Assembly: GCF_010731535.1 (NCBI RefSeq)
Contig: NZ_AP022581.1
Coordinates: 4,287,952 to 4,351,951, forward strand
DNA: 64,000 bases
Direction: 5' to 3'
From: Mycobacterium lacus
GTDB taxonomy: Bacteria; Actinomycetota; Actinomycetes; Mycobacteriales; Mycobacteriaceae
Shown piece after piece: positions 19,364 to 27,377 of the stretch. The notes under the pieces were generated by a model. It was given only the letters and a program-made list of their open reading frames with translations, was not told where the DNA came from and ran no database searches. Within the stretch, counting starts at the first letter, position 1; each line of letters opens with the position of its first letter. Made by a program: the position numbers and the translations under genes.

Positions 19364-19400
19364 GCCCCCTCGCCGCCATGCGGCTGGGGGTACCCCCACC
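19364..19400 (-). repeat. GC-rich stem-loop repeat in the fadD5-yrbE1A gap (copy 1)
   Basis: GCCGC-CAT-GCGGC (19372-19384) forms a perfect hairpin core. It is flanked by CCCCC and GGGGG that can pair after a two-base mismatch, and is followed by the 12-base palindrome GGGGGTACCCCC. A near-identical block lies at 38255-38290. The rest of the 19303-19593 gap shows no open frame and no convincing promoter. Whether the hairpin pauses transcription between fadD5 and yrbE1A is not known. Confidence 0.7.
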
Positions 19401-19593
19401 TTGCCGCGAACCAATATGTGTGACCATCGGCTCCCTACCCGCAGGTAGTAACGGAGACCACAGGAATCTACCCGATGGCCGTCCAGGTGTGAACCGCATC
19501 CGCACCAATTAACCCTTCGTCAACAGCTGGCAAACGTTACGCTTTCCGTCAGCCTTCCCTTCTTGTCGTTAAATCCTTTGACGCAGAACGGCT

Positions 19594-21195
19594 TTAGGGT
19601 CCCGGCGGGGTCCCATAGCGCATCCGCAGTTCAGTCTTGAGCACCTTCCCGGCGGGGTTGCGCGGCAGGGCATCCACGATCTCGAGCGCCGTGGGATGCT
19701 TGTACCGCGCAAGCCGCTCGGTCAGGTACTCACCTAAGTCTTCGATCCGCAGGTGGTCACCCGTTACAGCCGCGACCGCGATCGGCACCTCGCCCCACTT
19801 CTCGTGGGCCCGACCGATGACGGCGACCTCGACGATGCGCGGATGGCCGGCAAGGACGTTTTCCACCTCGGCGCAGTAGATGTTCTCTCCGCCGGAGATG
19901 ATCATGTCCTTCTTGCGATCCACCACCCACACGTAGCCCTCGTCGTCCATCCGAACGAGGTCTCCCGAATGGAACCAGCCGCCGGCGAACGCCTCCGCCG
20001 TGGCCTCCGGGTTGTTCCAGTAACCGCTCATCAATGTCGGTGCCCGATAGACGATTTCACCGACCTCACCGACCGCTACGTCGTTCATGTTCTCGTCGAC
20101 CACGCGCGCGGCGACCGTGGGGATCACCTTGCCGACCGATCCCCGCTTGCGGATCGCGTCCTCGCCGAGCAGCATGCAGGTCACCGGCGACATCTCGGTC
20201 TGTCCGAATGCGGCCAGGATCTGGGTGCCGGGGAAGATCGCCGACATTTGCCGCAGCAGCTCATCGGGCGCCGGAGCGGCTCCCCACGACATCACCCGCA
20301 ACCTCAGGTCACGTGGTCTTGCCTGCTGCTCGGCGCACACCGACTGCCACTGCGCCGGAACCAGAAACATCCCGGTGACCTTCTCCGCCTCCAGCACATC
20401 GAGCAGCCGGCCGGGGTCGAACGCGCCGAGCGGATAGATCACCGTGGGGATGCCCAGCAACATTCCGGTCAGCATGTTGCCGATTCCGGCGATGTGGAAC
20501 AACGGGACACCGATGAAACCGACATCGTTGTTGAGGTCGACACCGCTGGTGTAGAGCGCGGTCATCGTCTGGCCGGTCAGGTTGGCGTGGGTCAGCACGG
20601 CGCCCTTCGGACGGCCGGTGGTCCCCGAGGTGTACATGATCAGCGCCGGCGAGTCGTTCGGGAGGTCCACCGGTTCGTGTGCGGCACCGGGCTCGTTGAG
20701 CAGCTGTTCGTAACCGAACACGGCGTCGTCGCCCGCGCCGCCGGCGACCACGATCATGCCCAGCAGCGGCTGGATGTCGCGCACCCCGGTTGCCACCGGA
20801 GCCAACACCGGTTCGGTGACCATCACCCGCGCTGTGCAGTCCTCGACGAGGAAGGCGATTTCGGCCGGGGTGAGCCGGAAATTCAGCGGGACCGCGATGG
20901 CTCCGAGCATGTTGGCGGCCAGCACCGACTCGACGAACTCGGGTCGGTTGAGCATCAGGATCATGACCCGATCGCCGAAGCCGACCCCTCGGCGGCTTAA
21001 GGCGTCGGCCAGGGCCATAACCCTGCGGTGCAAGTCAGCCCAAGTCACCGTGTTGCCCATGAACCTCAGCGCCGTCGCTTGCGGCTGCATCATCGCGTGC
21101 CGTTCGAGCTGGTTGACCCAGTTCTGCCGGCGAGCCAGGTAGGGCTGCTCTTCAACCAGTGATGCCTGTGCGTGACTGGCCAGTTGCGCGGTCAA
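19594..21195 (-). CDS. fadD5: Long-chain fatty-acid CoA ligase FadD5
   Basis: 533-residue acyl-activating enzyme. The P-loop is MYTSGTTGRPKGAVLTHA (about 188-205). A-motifs near FGQTEMSP and GGWFHSGDLV follow, and the C-terminal catalytic Lys lies in NPAGKVLKTELRMRYG. First gene of the mce1 polycistron; thought to activate imported fatty acids or mycolates. Start is TTG 21195, giving MTAQLASHAQAS as in homologues, with AAAGGA 9 bases ahead. The protein ends about 20 residues sooner than the M. tuberculosis form I recall. Confidence 0.95.
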   Translation of the reverse strand: MTAQLASHAQASLVEEQPYLARRQNWVNQLERHAMMQPQATALRFMGNTVTWADLHRRVMALADALSRRGVGFGDRVMILMLNRPEFVESVLAANMLGAIAVPLNFRLTPAEIAFLVEDCTARVMVTEPVLAPVATGVRDIQPLLGMIVVAGGAGDDAVFGYEQLLNEPGAAHEPVDLPNDSPALIMYTSGTTGRPKGAVLTHANLTGQTMTALYTSGVDLNNDVGFIGVPLFHIAGIGNMLTGMLLGIPTVIYPLGAFDPGRLLDVLEAEKVTGMFLVPAQWQSVCAEQQARPRDLRLRVMSWGAAPAPDELLRQMSAIFPGTQILAAFGQTEMSPVTCMLLGEDAIRKRGSVGKVIPTVAARVVDENMNDVAVGEVGEIVYRAPTLMSGYWNNPEATAEAFAGGWFHSGDLVRMDDEGYVWVVDRKKDMIISGGENIYCAEVENVLAGHPRIVEVAVIGRAHEKWGEVPIAVAAVTGDHLRIEDLGEYLTERLARYKHPTALEIVDALPRNPAGKVLKTELRMRYGTPPGP

Positions 21196-21344
21196 CTAAT
21201 CCGTTCCTTTCACTCGCGCACCGCTTGCGCCAGGTTGATATTTGATAAAACATGGTGTTGTCCGGGTCACACTAATGGCCCGAGGCGTCTTAAAACAAGT
21301 CCCCGACAAGACCCGACAAGACCCGGAAAGTCCTGGCAGGCCGC
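21196..21344. promoter_or_regulatory. mce1R-fadD5 divergent regulatory region
   Basis: 149 bases between divergent starts. TTGATAT occurs at 21235-21241 and TTGATAA at 21242-21248, an adjacent 7-base direct repeat that is the most AT-rich point of the area. A 10-base unit CCCGACAAGA occurs at 21302-21311 and 21312-21321 with a partial third copy, ending about 20 bases before the mce1R GTG. FadR-type regulators bind sites in such gaps; which element is the Mce1R operator is inference. Confidence 0.5.
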
Positions 21345-22037
21345 GTGAACGCACCTCTATCTACGCACCCGCGCAGTCGGCGGCCCCTACGCCGGGCGCA
21401 GTTGTCCGACGAGGTCGCGGGGCACTTGCGCGCGGCGATCATGTCCGGGACGTTGCGCCCGGGAACATTCATCCGCCTTGACGACACGGCGGCCGAGCTC
21501 GGGGTCAGCGTCACCCCGGTGCGCGAGGCCCTGTTGAAACTGCGCGGTGAGGGCATGGTGCAGCTGGAGCCGCACCGCGGCCACGTCGTGCTGCCTTTGA
21601 CCCGGCAGGACATCGACGACATCTTCTGGCTGCAGGCCACCATCGCCAAAGAACTCGCCACCGCGGCCACCGACCACATCACCGATGTCGAGATCGACGA
21701 GATGGACCGCCTTAACGATGCGCTTGCGGCGGCCGTCGGGTCGGGCGACGCCGAGACCATCGCGGCGATCGAGTTCTCGTTCCATCGCGTCTTCAACCAG
21801 GCGAGCCGCCGGATCAAGCTGGCCTGGTTCCTGCTGAATGCCGCGCGCTACATGCCGGCGCAGGTGTTCGCGGCCGATCCGCAATGGGGTGCAGACGCGG
21901 TCGACAATCACCGGCGGTTGATCGGCGCGCTGCGCCGCCGGGACGCGGCCGCGGTGGTCGAACACACCGTCTGGCAATTCACCGACGCAGCGCGCCGGCT
22001 GACGGACATGCTGGATCGAACGGGAATCTTCAGCTGA
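21345..22037 (+). CDS. mce1R: GntR/FadR-type regulator Mce1R
   Basis: 230 residues from GTG 21345. Winged helix-turn-helix about 18-75 (DDTAAELGVSVTPVREALLK) and an all-helical FCD ligand domain about 85-215 with the His/Asp/Glu metal-ligand pattern typical of the family. Mce1R represses the divergent mce1 polycistron in M. tuberculosis, and the arrangement is the same here. A fatty-acid or acyl-CoA effector is likely from the family. Next gene (TB18.5-like) is convergent, 13 bases away. Confidence 0.94.
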   Translation: MNAPLSTHPRSRRPLRRAQLSDEVAGHLRAAIMSGTLRPGTFIRLDDTAAELGVSVTPVREALLKLRGEGMVQLEPHRGHVVLPLTRQDIDDIFWLQATIAKELATAATDHITDVEIDEMDRLNDALAAAVGSGDAETIAAIEFSFHRVFNQASRRIKLAWFLLNAARYMPAQVFAADPQWGADAVDNHRRLIGALRRRDAAAVVEHTVWQFTDAARRLTDMLDRTGIFS

Positions 22038-22050
22038 GCCGCGACGCGCT

Positions 22051-22488
22051 TTAGCTTGACAGCTGCTCGGCGCGCAGCTTGAGGTTTTCGGCGAGTTGGT
22101 CCAACACGTTGCTGAGGAGCATCTTCACCATGGGAGCGGGCACCGGCAAGGAGGGCTCGACGTCGATGTCAACGGTCAGCAGGCTCGTGACGCCGGTTTC
22201 CACCACACTGAATAGCTGTTCCTGCTTGGCGAACAGCTCACCTTGCTGCATAACGGTTTGAATCTGGTTCTCGCCCGGGTAGTACACGGCCTGGATGTAG
22301 GTGCCTTCAAAGCCTTGAACGACGGTGTCGACCCGCACCTGGCTCGGACGCCCGTCGTCGTAGCGGTGCAGCACCCAGGCGCCTTTGATCCCTTCATTCC
22401 ACTCTGGGTACCGCTCGATGTCGGCGACGATGGCCATGATCGATGCGGCGTCCGCACCAACCTCGACGGTCTTGCTCAACACTGGCAT
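22051..22488 (-). CDS. TB18.5: SRPBCC/polyketide-cyclase-like protein (TB18.5/Rv0164-like)
   Basis: 145 residues from ATG 22488 (MPVLSKTVEVGADAASIM). The START/SRPBCC fold is indicated by VADIERYPEWNEGIKGAWVL (about 21-40) and a C-terminal long helix (MVKMLLSNVLDQLAENLKL). The M. tuberculosis antigen is annotated about 16 residues longer; an upstream start is possible but no good site is seen. Likely binds a hydrophobic ligand; substrate unknown. Same strand as the thioesterase 44 bases upstream. Confidence 0.92.
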   Translation of the reverse strand: MPVLSKTVEVGADAASIMAIVADIERYPEWNEGIKGAWVLHRYDDGRPSQVRVDTVVQGFEGTYIQAVYYPGENQIQTVMQQGELFAKQEQLFSVVETGVTSLLTVDIDVEPSLPVPAPMVKMLLSNVLDQLAENLKLRAEQLSS

Positions 22489-22532
22489 TGGCGAAGCATA
22501 CCCGGGCGAAAGCGACGGCCTCCTAGGCCATC

Positions 22533-23015
22533 TCACTCGCTCACCCGGGCCGTCGACAGCACGGATCGGACGGGGTCGGGTATCGGGACCGGTTTGCGAC
22601 TGGTCCGATCGACGTACACGTGGACCCAGTGCCCGAGCGCGGTGATCGGCTGCGGCCCCCTGTTTTGCCGGGCCTCTTTGAACACCCCGAGCCGGTAGGT
22701 GACGCTGCTGCGCCCCAGCCGCGTCACCGCGAGGCCCACGACGAGGCTTTGCGGGAAATGGAGCTCGGAGAAGTAGCGACAGCCCGACTCGGCGACGATG
22801 CCCAACGATGGCATGGAGATCGGGTCGAGCCCGGTGGCGGTGTTGATCCAGGCGTTGATCGCGGTGTCGAACAGCTGGTAGTAGACGGCGTTGTTGAGGT
22901 GGCCGAACATGTCGTTGTCGGCCCACCGGGTTCCCAGCGGCCACAGCACCGGGAAGTCGGCGCTGGTGAGCTGATCCGCCGATCCAACGGGTGGGATCCC
23001 CGGAACTGAAGCCAT
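22533..23015 (-). CDS. Hotdog-fold acyl-CoA thioesterase (Rv0163-like)
   Basis: 160 residues, 4HBT-type. The signature TRWADNDMFGHLNNAVYYQL (about 30-49) contains the active-site Asp and the HLNN helix start typical of 4-hydroxybenzoyl-CoA thioesterase-like enzymes. Probably hydrolyses an acyl-CoA in the cytosol. ATG 23015 is only 14 bases from the divergent adhE1 ATG, so each promoter would lie inside the other gene. Confidence 0.9.
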   Translation of the reverse strand: MASVPGIPPVGSADQLTSADFPVLWPLGTRWADNDMFGHLNNAVYYQLFDTAINAWINTATGLDPISMPSLGIVAESGCRYFSELHFPQSLVVGLAVTRLGRSSVTYRLGVFKEARQNRGPQPITALGHWVHVYVDRTSRKPVPIPDPVRSVLSTARVSE

Positions 23016-23029
23016 GGTTGTATTCCAAC

Positions 23030-24157
23030 ATGGTTCACATCCGGGGCGCTGTGCTGAACCAGATCGGTTTGCCTCGGCCCTATTCGGAGTCGAAGCCGAT
23101 CAGCGTCGACGAACTCGAACTCGACGAACCCCGCAGTGGCGAGGTCATGGTCCGCATCGAGGCGGCCGGCGTGTGCCATTCCGACCTGTCGGTGGTGGAC
23201 GGCAACAGGGTGCGGCCGGTGCCGATGCTGCTTGGTCATGAGGCCGCCGGAATCGTCGAAGCCGTCGGTCCCGGTCCGCCGACAGGCGGGGCCGACGTCG
23301 CGGTCGGCCGGCGGGTGGTGTTGGTGTTTTTGCCGCGTTGCGGCCACTGCACGGCGTGCGCGACCGAGGGCCGGACGCCCTGCGCGGCGGGCAGCGCGGC
23401 CAACGCCGCCGGAACGCTGCTGGGCGGCGGGATCCGGCTCACGCGGGCCGGCCAGCCCGTATACCACCATCTCGGCGTCTCGGGCTTTGCGACGCATGCC
23501 GTGGTGAACCGGTCCAGTGTGGTTCCGGTGCCACCCGAGGTGCCGCCCGAGGTTGCGGCCCTGCTCGGGTGCGCCGTGCTGACCGGTGGTGGCGCGGTGC
23601 TCAACGTCGGCGCTCCGCAACCGGGCCAGTCGGTCGCCGTGGTCGGCCTTGGGGGCGTCGGCATGGCGGCGCTGCTCACCGCCCTGACGTACGACGACGT
23701 CCACGTCATCGGCGTCGACCAACTACCCGACAAGCTGACGGCGGCGCGGGCCCTGGGCACCCACGAAACCTACACACCGCAGCAGGCCGCCGACGCCGGC
23801 GTCAAGGCCGCGGTGGTCGTCGAGGCCGTCGGCCATCCGGCCGCACTGCAGACCGCGATCGGGCTAACGGCGCCCGGCGGTCGCACCATAACCGTGGGGC
23901 TGCCGCCGCCGCATGCCCGGATCAGCTTGTCGCCGTTGGGCTTTGTCGCCGAAGGCCGGTCGCTGATCGGCAGCTATCTGGGCTCGGCGATACCCAGCCG
24001 CGACATTCCCCGGTTCGTGTCGCTATGGCAGTCGGGCCGGCTGCCCGTCGAGGCGCTGGTGTCGTCGACGATTCGGCTGGACGACATCAACGCGGCGATG
24101 GACCACCTGGCCGACGGCACCGCCGTGCGCCAGCTCATCAGGTTCGGCGCGCCATGA
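23030..24157 (+). CDS. adhE1: Zinc-type alcohol dehydrogenase AdhE1 (Rv0162c-like)
   Basis: 375-residue medium-chain dehydrogenase. Catalytic zinc ligands: Cys49 (AGVCHSD), His70-Glu71 (GHEAAG) and a later Cys. Structural zinc Cys104, 107, 110 and 118. NAD-binding GLGGVG lies near 208-213. ATG 23030 chosen because MVHIRGAVLNQIG matches the family; an upstream in-frame ATG lies inside the thioesterase gene. Oxidises or reduces alcohol/aldehyde with NAD; natural substrate unknown. Confidence 0.94.
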   Translation: MVHIRGAVLNQIGLPRPYSESKPISVDELELDEPRSGEVMVRIEAAGVCHSDLSVVDGNRVRPVPMLLGHEAAGIVEAVGPGPPTGGADVAVGRRVVLVFLPRCGHCTACATEGRTPCAAGSAANAAGTLLGGGIRLTRAGQPVYHHLGVSGFATHAVVNRSSVVPVPPEVPPEVAALLGCAVLTGGGAVLNVGAPQPGQSVAVVGLGGVGMAALLTALTYDDVHVIGVDQLPDKLTAARALGTHETYTPQQAADAGVKAAVVVEAVGHPAALQTAIGLTAPGGRTITVGLPPPHARISLSPLGFVAEGRSLIGSYLGSAIPSRDIPRFVSLWQSGRLPVEALVSSTIRLDDINAAMDHLADGTAVRQLIRFGAP

Positions 24158-24179
24158 TCTCCGACCCGCTTGCCACCTC

Positions 24180-24770
24180 TCATCCAAGCCGGATCAGTTG
24201 CGAGTCGACCGGCGGACAGGCTGCCACGTCACTGAGCAGAGTCTCGGTGGGGTCGACCGAAGCACACGGGATTCCGGCTGCCGCAAGCGCCTGGCGCTTG
24301 AACACCCGCGCCGCCGCGCTGAGCACGTGCTGCATTCTGGTCATCCCACGGTCCATCTCCAGGGGCCACCCGTCACCCCACAGGGCGACCTCGGTCACCC
24401 GGTTGTCGACGGCCTCGAGCACCTTCTCGCGAATGCGCGCATCCCCGGTGAATGCCTCGGCGCTGGCTGCCAGACTCTGGGACACCCCGCCCGCCTCCTC
24501 GAACCCTGACTCGAGATCCAATACGCGCACCCCGAGGACGTGCAGCGGTCGGCCGGCGCAGCCGCGCGGCAACAGCACCGCGACTTTCCAACCGGCCATG
24601 ACCCGGTCATACAGCCAGCCGCCGGCCGATTGCACGACGTCGACCGCGCTGCCCGCAAGAACATCGAGCCGATATTGCAGGCACTCACCGACCTCACGCG
24701 GTGCTCGGGCAGCGCGTGCCCGGGTTCTCCGTGGGCCGTACTCGCTGATGTCGAAAGTTGGAGTGACCAT
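24180..24770 (-). CDS. Protein of unknown function, TetR-site associated
   Basis: 196 residues from ATG 24770 (MVTPTFDISEYGPRRTRARA), with GAGGA 8 bases ahead. Starts at 24785 and 24833 are alternatives. I do not recognise a family. It has no membrane segment or signal. The middle (DVVQSAGGWLYDRVMAGWKV, VLGVRVLDLESG) and end (EVALWGDGWPLEMDRGMTRM) look like a folded soluble protein with coding-type composition. A copy of the 26-bp site lies 79 bases upstream (24850-24875), tying it to the neighbouring catabolic genes. Convergent with adhE1. Confidence 0.75.
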   Translation of the reverse strand: MVTPTFDISEYGPRRTRARAARAPREVGECLQYRLDVLAGSAVDVVQSAGGWLYDRVMAGWKVAVLLPRGCAGRPLHVLGVRVLDLESGFEEAGGVSQSLAASAEAFTGDARIREKVLEAVDNRVTEVALWGDGWPLEMDRGMTRMQHVLSAAARVFKRQALAAAGIPCASVDPTETLLSDVAACPPVDSQLIRLG

Positions 24771-24849
24771 CAATCCATTCCTCATCGCCACACGCGGGCC
24801 GCGCCAGCGTGGCATGCCTTGCCGGCTTGTCATCAACTCATCGACAGCG

Positions 24850-24875
24850 TGACACTTTCGCGGCAATTTGTAAAG
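24850..24875. promoter_or_regulatory. 26-bp TetR-type operator, copy 1
   Basis: TGACA, 14 bases, TGTAAAG; the inner part is CTTTCGCGGCAATT. TGACA and TGTAA form an imperfect dyad (TGTCA is the exact complement). It shares length and both ends with the copies at 27277, 27347 and 28278. Lies upstream of the unknown gene at 24770. Confidence 0.75.
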
Positions 24876-24889
24876 TCGATTCAGCGATT

Positions 24890-25235
24890 CACGACAGACT
24901 GACGGCGGGTCTCGAGTTCGGCGAGGGCCCATTCGACGAGGGAGGGGGTCGCTGATCCCGGTTGTGCTTGCACGCCAGGTTGATTCGGCTAGCTCGTTGC
25001 TGAGACCTGCTGCGCCTGTTTCGGGCGGGTGGCGCACACGGCGGCTTGTCAGCCTGCGGGAAAAGGTCGGCACCAGCGGGTGACGTGCGGTTGTTCTTGC
25101 CAGTGGGCGCGGTCCAGATGACCGTCGCGTCGGCCCACTGAGTATCGCGTCAGCCGCCGAAGGTCTTGAGCCGTTGCTGTTGCCTAATAAGGCATTTGAG
25201 GTTCTCCAACACGGTCAGGCCAGCGTTCCATCGCA
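24890..25235 (-). pseudogene. Remnant of a 13E12-family DUF222/HNH repeat protein (C-terminal part)
   Basis: Minus-strand readings in broken frames resemble the C-terminal end of REP13E12-type proteins. ENLKCLIRQQQRLKTFGG is close to the HNH segment (NLKCLCRxHHxLKTFWGW), interrupted by a stop. ATVIWTAPTGKNNRTSPAGA follows, then RRSRSQQRASRINLACKHN, which matches the RRxRAQNRAxRIAAERxxN tail. No start or complete HNH motif survives. It lies beside the truncated acyl-CoA dehydrogenase remnant, so this repeat-family insertion probably broke that gene. Identification is from memory of the family. Confidence 0.6.
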
Positions 25236-25277
25236 TCGAGTCGGCCCTATTGCCGCCCTGCGGGATGACCTGGGAGG

Positions 25278-25529
25278 AACGCCATGAGTCTGGTGGCCCT
25301 CAAAGATCCGCCGGCGAGCCGGATCGAATCCACCGTCGGACTCGGGCCTTTAGTCGGCGGCCAGATACCCCGCCTCGCCAAGCACCACATGCACCCGCTC
25401 AGCGAAGTTTTCCCCGGACTCCTGATCGCGTCGGCGCACTTCGTCGGTGACCAATTCCGCGATCAACGCCCACGTCCGATCACGGAAAGCGGTGTCATCG
25501 GCGGAGAGTGCGACGGGTGAGAAGTCCAC
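25278..25529 (-). pseudogene. N-terminal remnant of an acyl-CoA dehydrogenase
   Basis: From GTG 25529 the frame reads VDFSPVALSADDTAFRDRTW, then VTDEVRRRDQESGENFAERV and LGEAGYLAAD, a typical acyl-CoA dehydrogenase start. A TAA at 25352-25350 stands where Tyr is expected. The same frame continues as RPESDGGFDPARRRIFE before similarity ends near 25300 at the 13E12 remnant. A nonsense codon and loss of the remaining three quarters make it dead. Its GTG lies directly behind the broken LLM oxidoreductase, so the two were probably co-transcribed. Confidence 0.7.
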
Positions 25530-26331
25530 CTAGATCGCGTCGATCACGATATCGCGGAAGCGTTCGATGGCCTCGAGCGCGTGCGCCTGGCTGTCCCCGG
25601 GCAGGCCGACATGCACCCAGGTCACCCCGAGCGCCGCCAGCTTGTCCAGGCCGCCGAGGTATGCGTCGGCATTGAAGTCGTCTGCGGCGGGGCTGCCGCC
25701 GGCGAAGTTGGTGAAGGTCACGTCGATCGCCGACCAGTCCCTGCCCGCCGCGTCGCAGCGGCGCCGCACGTCGTCGATCCCATCGGCCAGCCGCTCCACC
25801 GAGTCGATGGCCGCGGTGCCCGCGGTTCGGCCCAGCCGCGCGGGGGCGGGAAACGACACCAGCCATCGCCGTGGTGCGCGACTCGCTGGCGAGCCGCGGC
25901 GGTGTTTCCGCCGATCCAGATCGGCGGATGCGGCCGGGTGACTGGGCGGGGGTGCGCGGTAATTCCCTGCGCGCTGAAATGCTTTCCCTCAAAAGACATG
26001 TCATCGGTGGTCCACACCGCGCGGATCACCGCCAAAGCCTCCTCGAACAGCTCCGCCAGCTCGTCGTAATTCACGCCCAACGCCGCGAATTCCCGCCTGA
26101 GGTAGCCCACGCCGACCGCCAGCGTGTATCGGCCACCCGACAGCAGGTCCAGCGTCGCACCCGACCTGGCCACCACGAAGGGGGTTGCGAAGGGGCGGGG
26201 TGATCGGTGAAACCGAACCCGTGAAACCCGGCGGCCTCGGCCCCGGCGGCCGCCCTCGCAATGCTGGCCCCGCTCAACAACTCCGGGTTGTAGGGATGGC
26301 TATGCATCGGGTGGGTGAGGGTGAAGCGCAT
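25530..26331 (-). pseudogene. Broken F420-dependent LLM-class oxidoreductase
   Basis: Three pieces in different frames together make a luciferase-like monooxygenase. ATG 26331 reads MRFTLTHPMHSHPYNPELLS to GFGFTDHPAPSQ. Near 26190 the frame changes and resumes as PFVVARSGATLDLLSGGRYT; some 30 family residues between the two are missing, so this is a deletion, not just a base error. Near 25858 one base is missing (GGCTGG followed by TGTCG), after which FPAPARLGRTAGTAAIDSVE continues to TAG 25530. It lies 16 bases after the TesB-like gene, probably in its operon. Confidence 0.8.
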
Positions 26332-26347
26332 CGATATCTTCCAGCCG

Positions 26348-27238
26348 CTAGAACCGCGAACGGGCGTCGATAGCGGTGTCGCAGGTGCGCAGCGGCCGGA
26401 TCAGCGCCTCCTGGGCAAAGGACGCCAGCAGCTCACCCGCCTCGGTGTGCACCGTGCCGCGCACATACGACATCCCAGCGCCGACCTGGGTGCTCTCGTG
26501 CGTGTAGAGCAGCCACCCGTCCCAGCACACCGGTTCGTGGAAGGTCACCGAGATCGTCATCGGCGCGGTGGACACGGTCAGGTGCGCCTGGCTGGTACCG
26601 ATGCCGGGGTGCGCCCGCATGGTGGTGGAAATCCCCAGGTGTCCGGCGAAATGCGCGATCAGCGCCTTGGCCAGGTCATCGCGGTTGGGGATCGGCTCAT
26701 AACGCAGCCATGCGTGCAGCTCCGGGGGCCCTACCTCGTCGGGGCTATTGACGTCGACCACGTCGACCAGGCGCAGTTCCCGTCCGGTCATTGGCATCTC
26801 GGAGACGTTGGCATCCGCGGGCCCGGCCACGTCCGGCCGCGGTAGGTGGTGGCGGATGATATCGCCCGACGGAACATCGGCCAGCACGGTCACGCTCAGG
26901 CAACGTCGGCCGTTCTGGTGCGCGGCGACGATCGCGGTGGCGGTCGACCGACCCTCGTGCACGACGTCGATGACAAGTTCGATGGCCGGGCCGACCGCAA
27001 CGGCACGCGAGAACACCGCGTGTGCCGAGCGCACCGACTTGCCCGGGAATCGTTTCGCCACAGCGACAATCGCCTGGGCGACCACCTGGGTGCCCTCGAC
27101 CACCTGGCGCTCGCCGCCCTGGGCGATCCCGGTGTCGCCGCTGTACCGGTCGGGGCCGTCGGCCCGCACGTCGAACAGGTCGAGCAGGCGTTCGACCGAC
27201 CACTGCGCCCGTTCCGAATCCGCGGTCAACGCGCTCAC
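26348..27238 (-). CDS. TesB-like (double hotdog) acyl-CoA thioesterase
   Basis: 296 residues from GTG 27238; the frame is open further upstream but only non-coding sequence and an operator lie there. The first hotdog covers about 10-125 (GGERQVVEGTQVVAQAIVAV, then SVRSAHAVFSRAVAVGPAIE, the acyl-CoA thioesterase II pattern). The second covers about 170-290 (HAWLRYEPIPNRDDLAKALI and WLLYTHESTQVGAGMSYVRG). Presumably cleaves an acyl-CoA of a lipid or steroid pathway. A 26-bp site (27277-27302) lies 38 bases ahead. Not part of the M. tuberculosis order I recall. Confidence 0.85.
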   Translation of the reverse strand: MSALTADSERAQWSVERLLDLFDVRADGPDRYSGDTGIAQGGERQVVEGTQVVAQAIVAVAKRFPGKSVRSAHAVFSRAVAVGPAIELVIDVVHEGRSTATAIVAAHQNGRRCLSVTVLADVPSGDIIRHHLPRPDVAGPADANVSEMPMTGRELRLVDVVDVNSPDEVGPPELHAWLRYEPIPNRDDLAKALIAHFAGHLGISTTMRAHPGIGTSQAHLTVSTAPMTISVTFHEPVCWDGWLLYTHESTQVGAGMSYVRGTVHTEAGELLASFAQEALIRPLRTCDTAIDARSRF

Positions 27239-27276
27239 CTCTCGCCATCCCGTGACGACCAGCTCAGGGCCCAGCG

Positions 27277-27302
27277 TGACATTTTGTATATGATTTGTAA
27301 AG
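27277..27302. promoter_or_regulatory. 26-bp TetR-type operator, copy 2
   Basis: TGACA, 14 bases (TTTTGTATATGATT), TGTAAAG. The most divergent inner part of the four, but the ends and the length are exact. It lies 38 bases before the minus-strand TesB-like gene and 44 bases from copy 3, in the gap between divergent genes. Confidence 0.75.
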
Positions 27303-27346
27303 CACCGGCCGGCCCAGGCCACGTTGACAGCGGTGCCCGCCATGCG

Positions 27347-27372
27347 TGACACTTTTGCGGTGATTTGTAAAG
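27347..27372. promoter_or_regulatory. 26-bp TetR-type operator, copy 3
   Basis: TGACA, 14 bases (CTTTTGCGGTGATT), TGTAAAG. It ends 5 bases before the lactonase ATG at 27378, so its final AAAG followed by G also serves as the Shine-Dalgarno-like sequence. A bound repressor here would cover the transcription start or the leader. Confidence 0.8.
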
Positions 27373-27377
27373 GCTTG

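Noticed and set aside
24150-24180. Terminator between adhE1 and the convergent unknown gene
   Set aside because: No hairpin with a U-tract or strong GC stem is visible in the 22 bases.
25530-26331. Treating the LLM oxidoreductase frame changes as sequencing errors only
   Set aside because: The one-base loss near 25858 could be an error, but about 30 family residues are missing near 26190, which base-calling errors do not explain.
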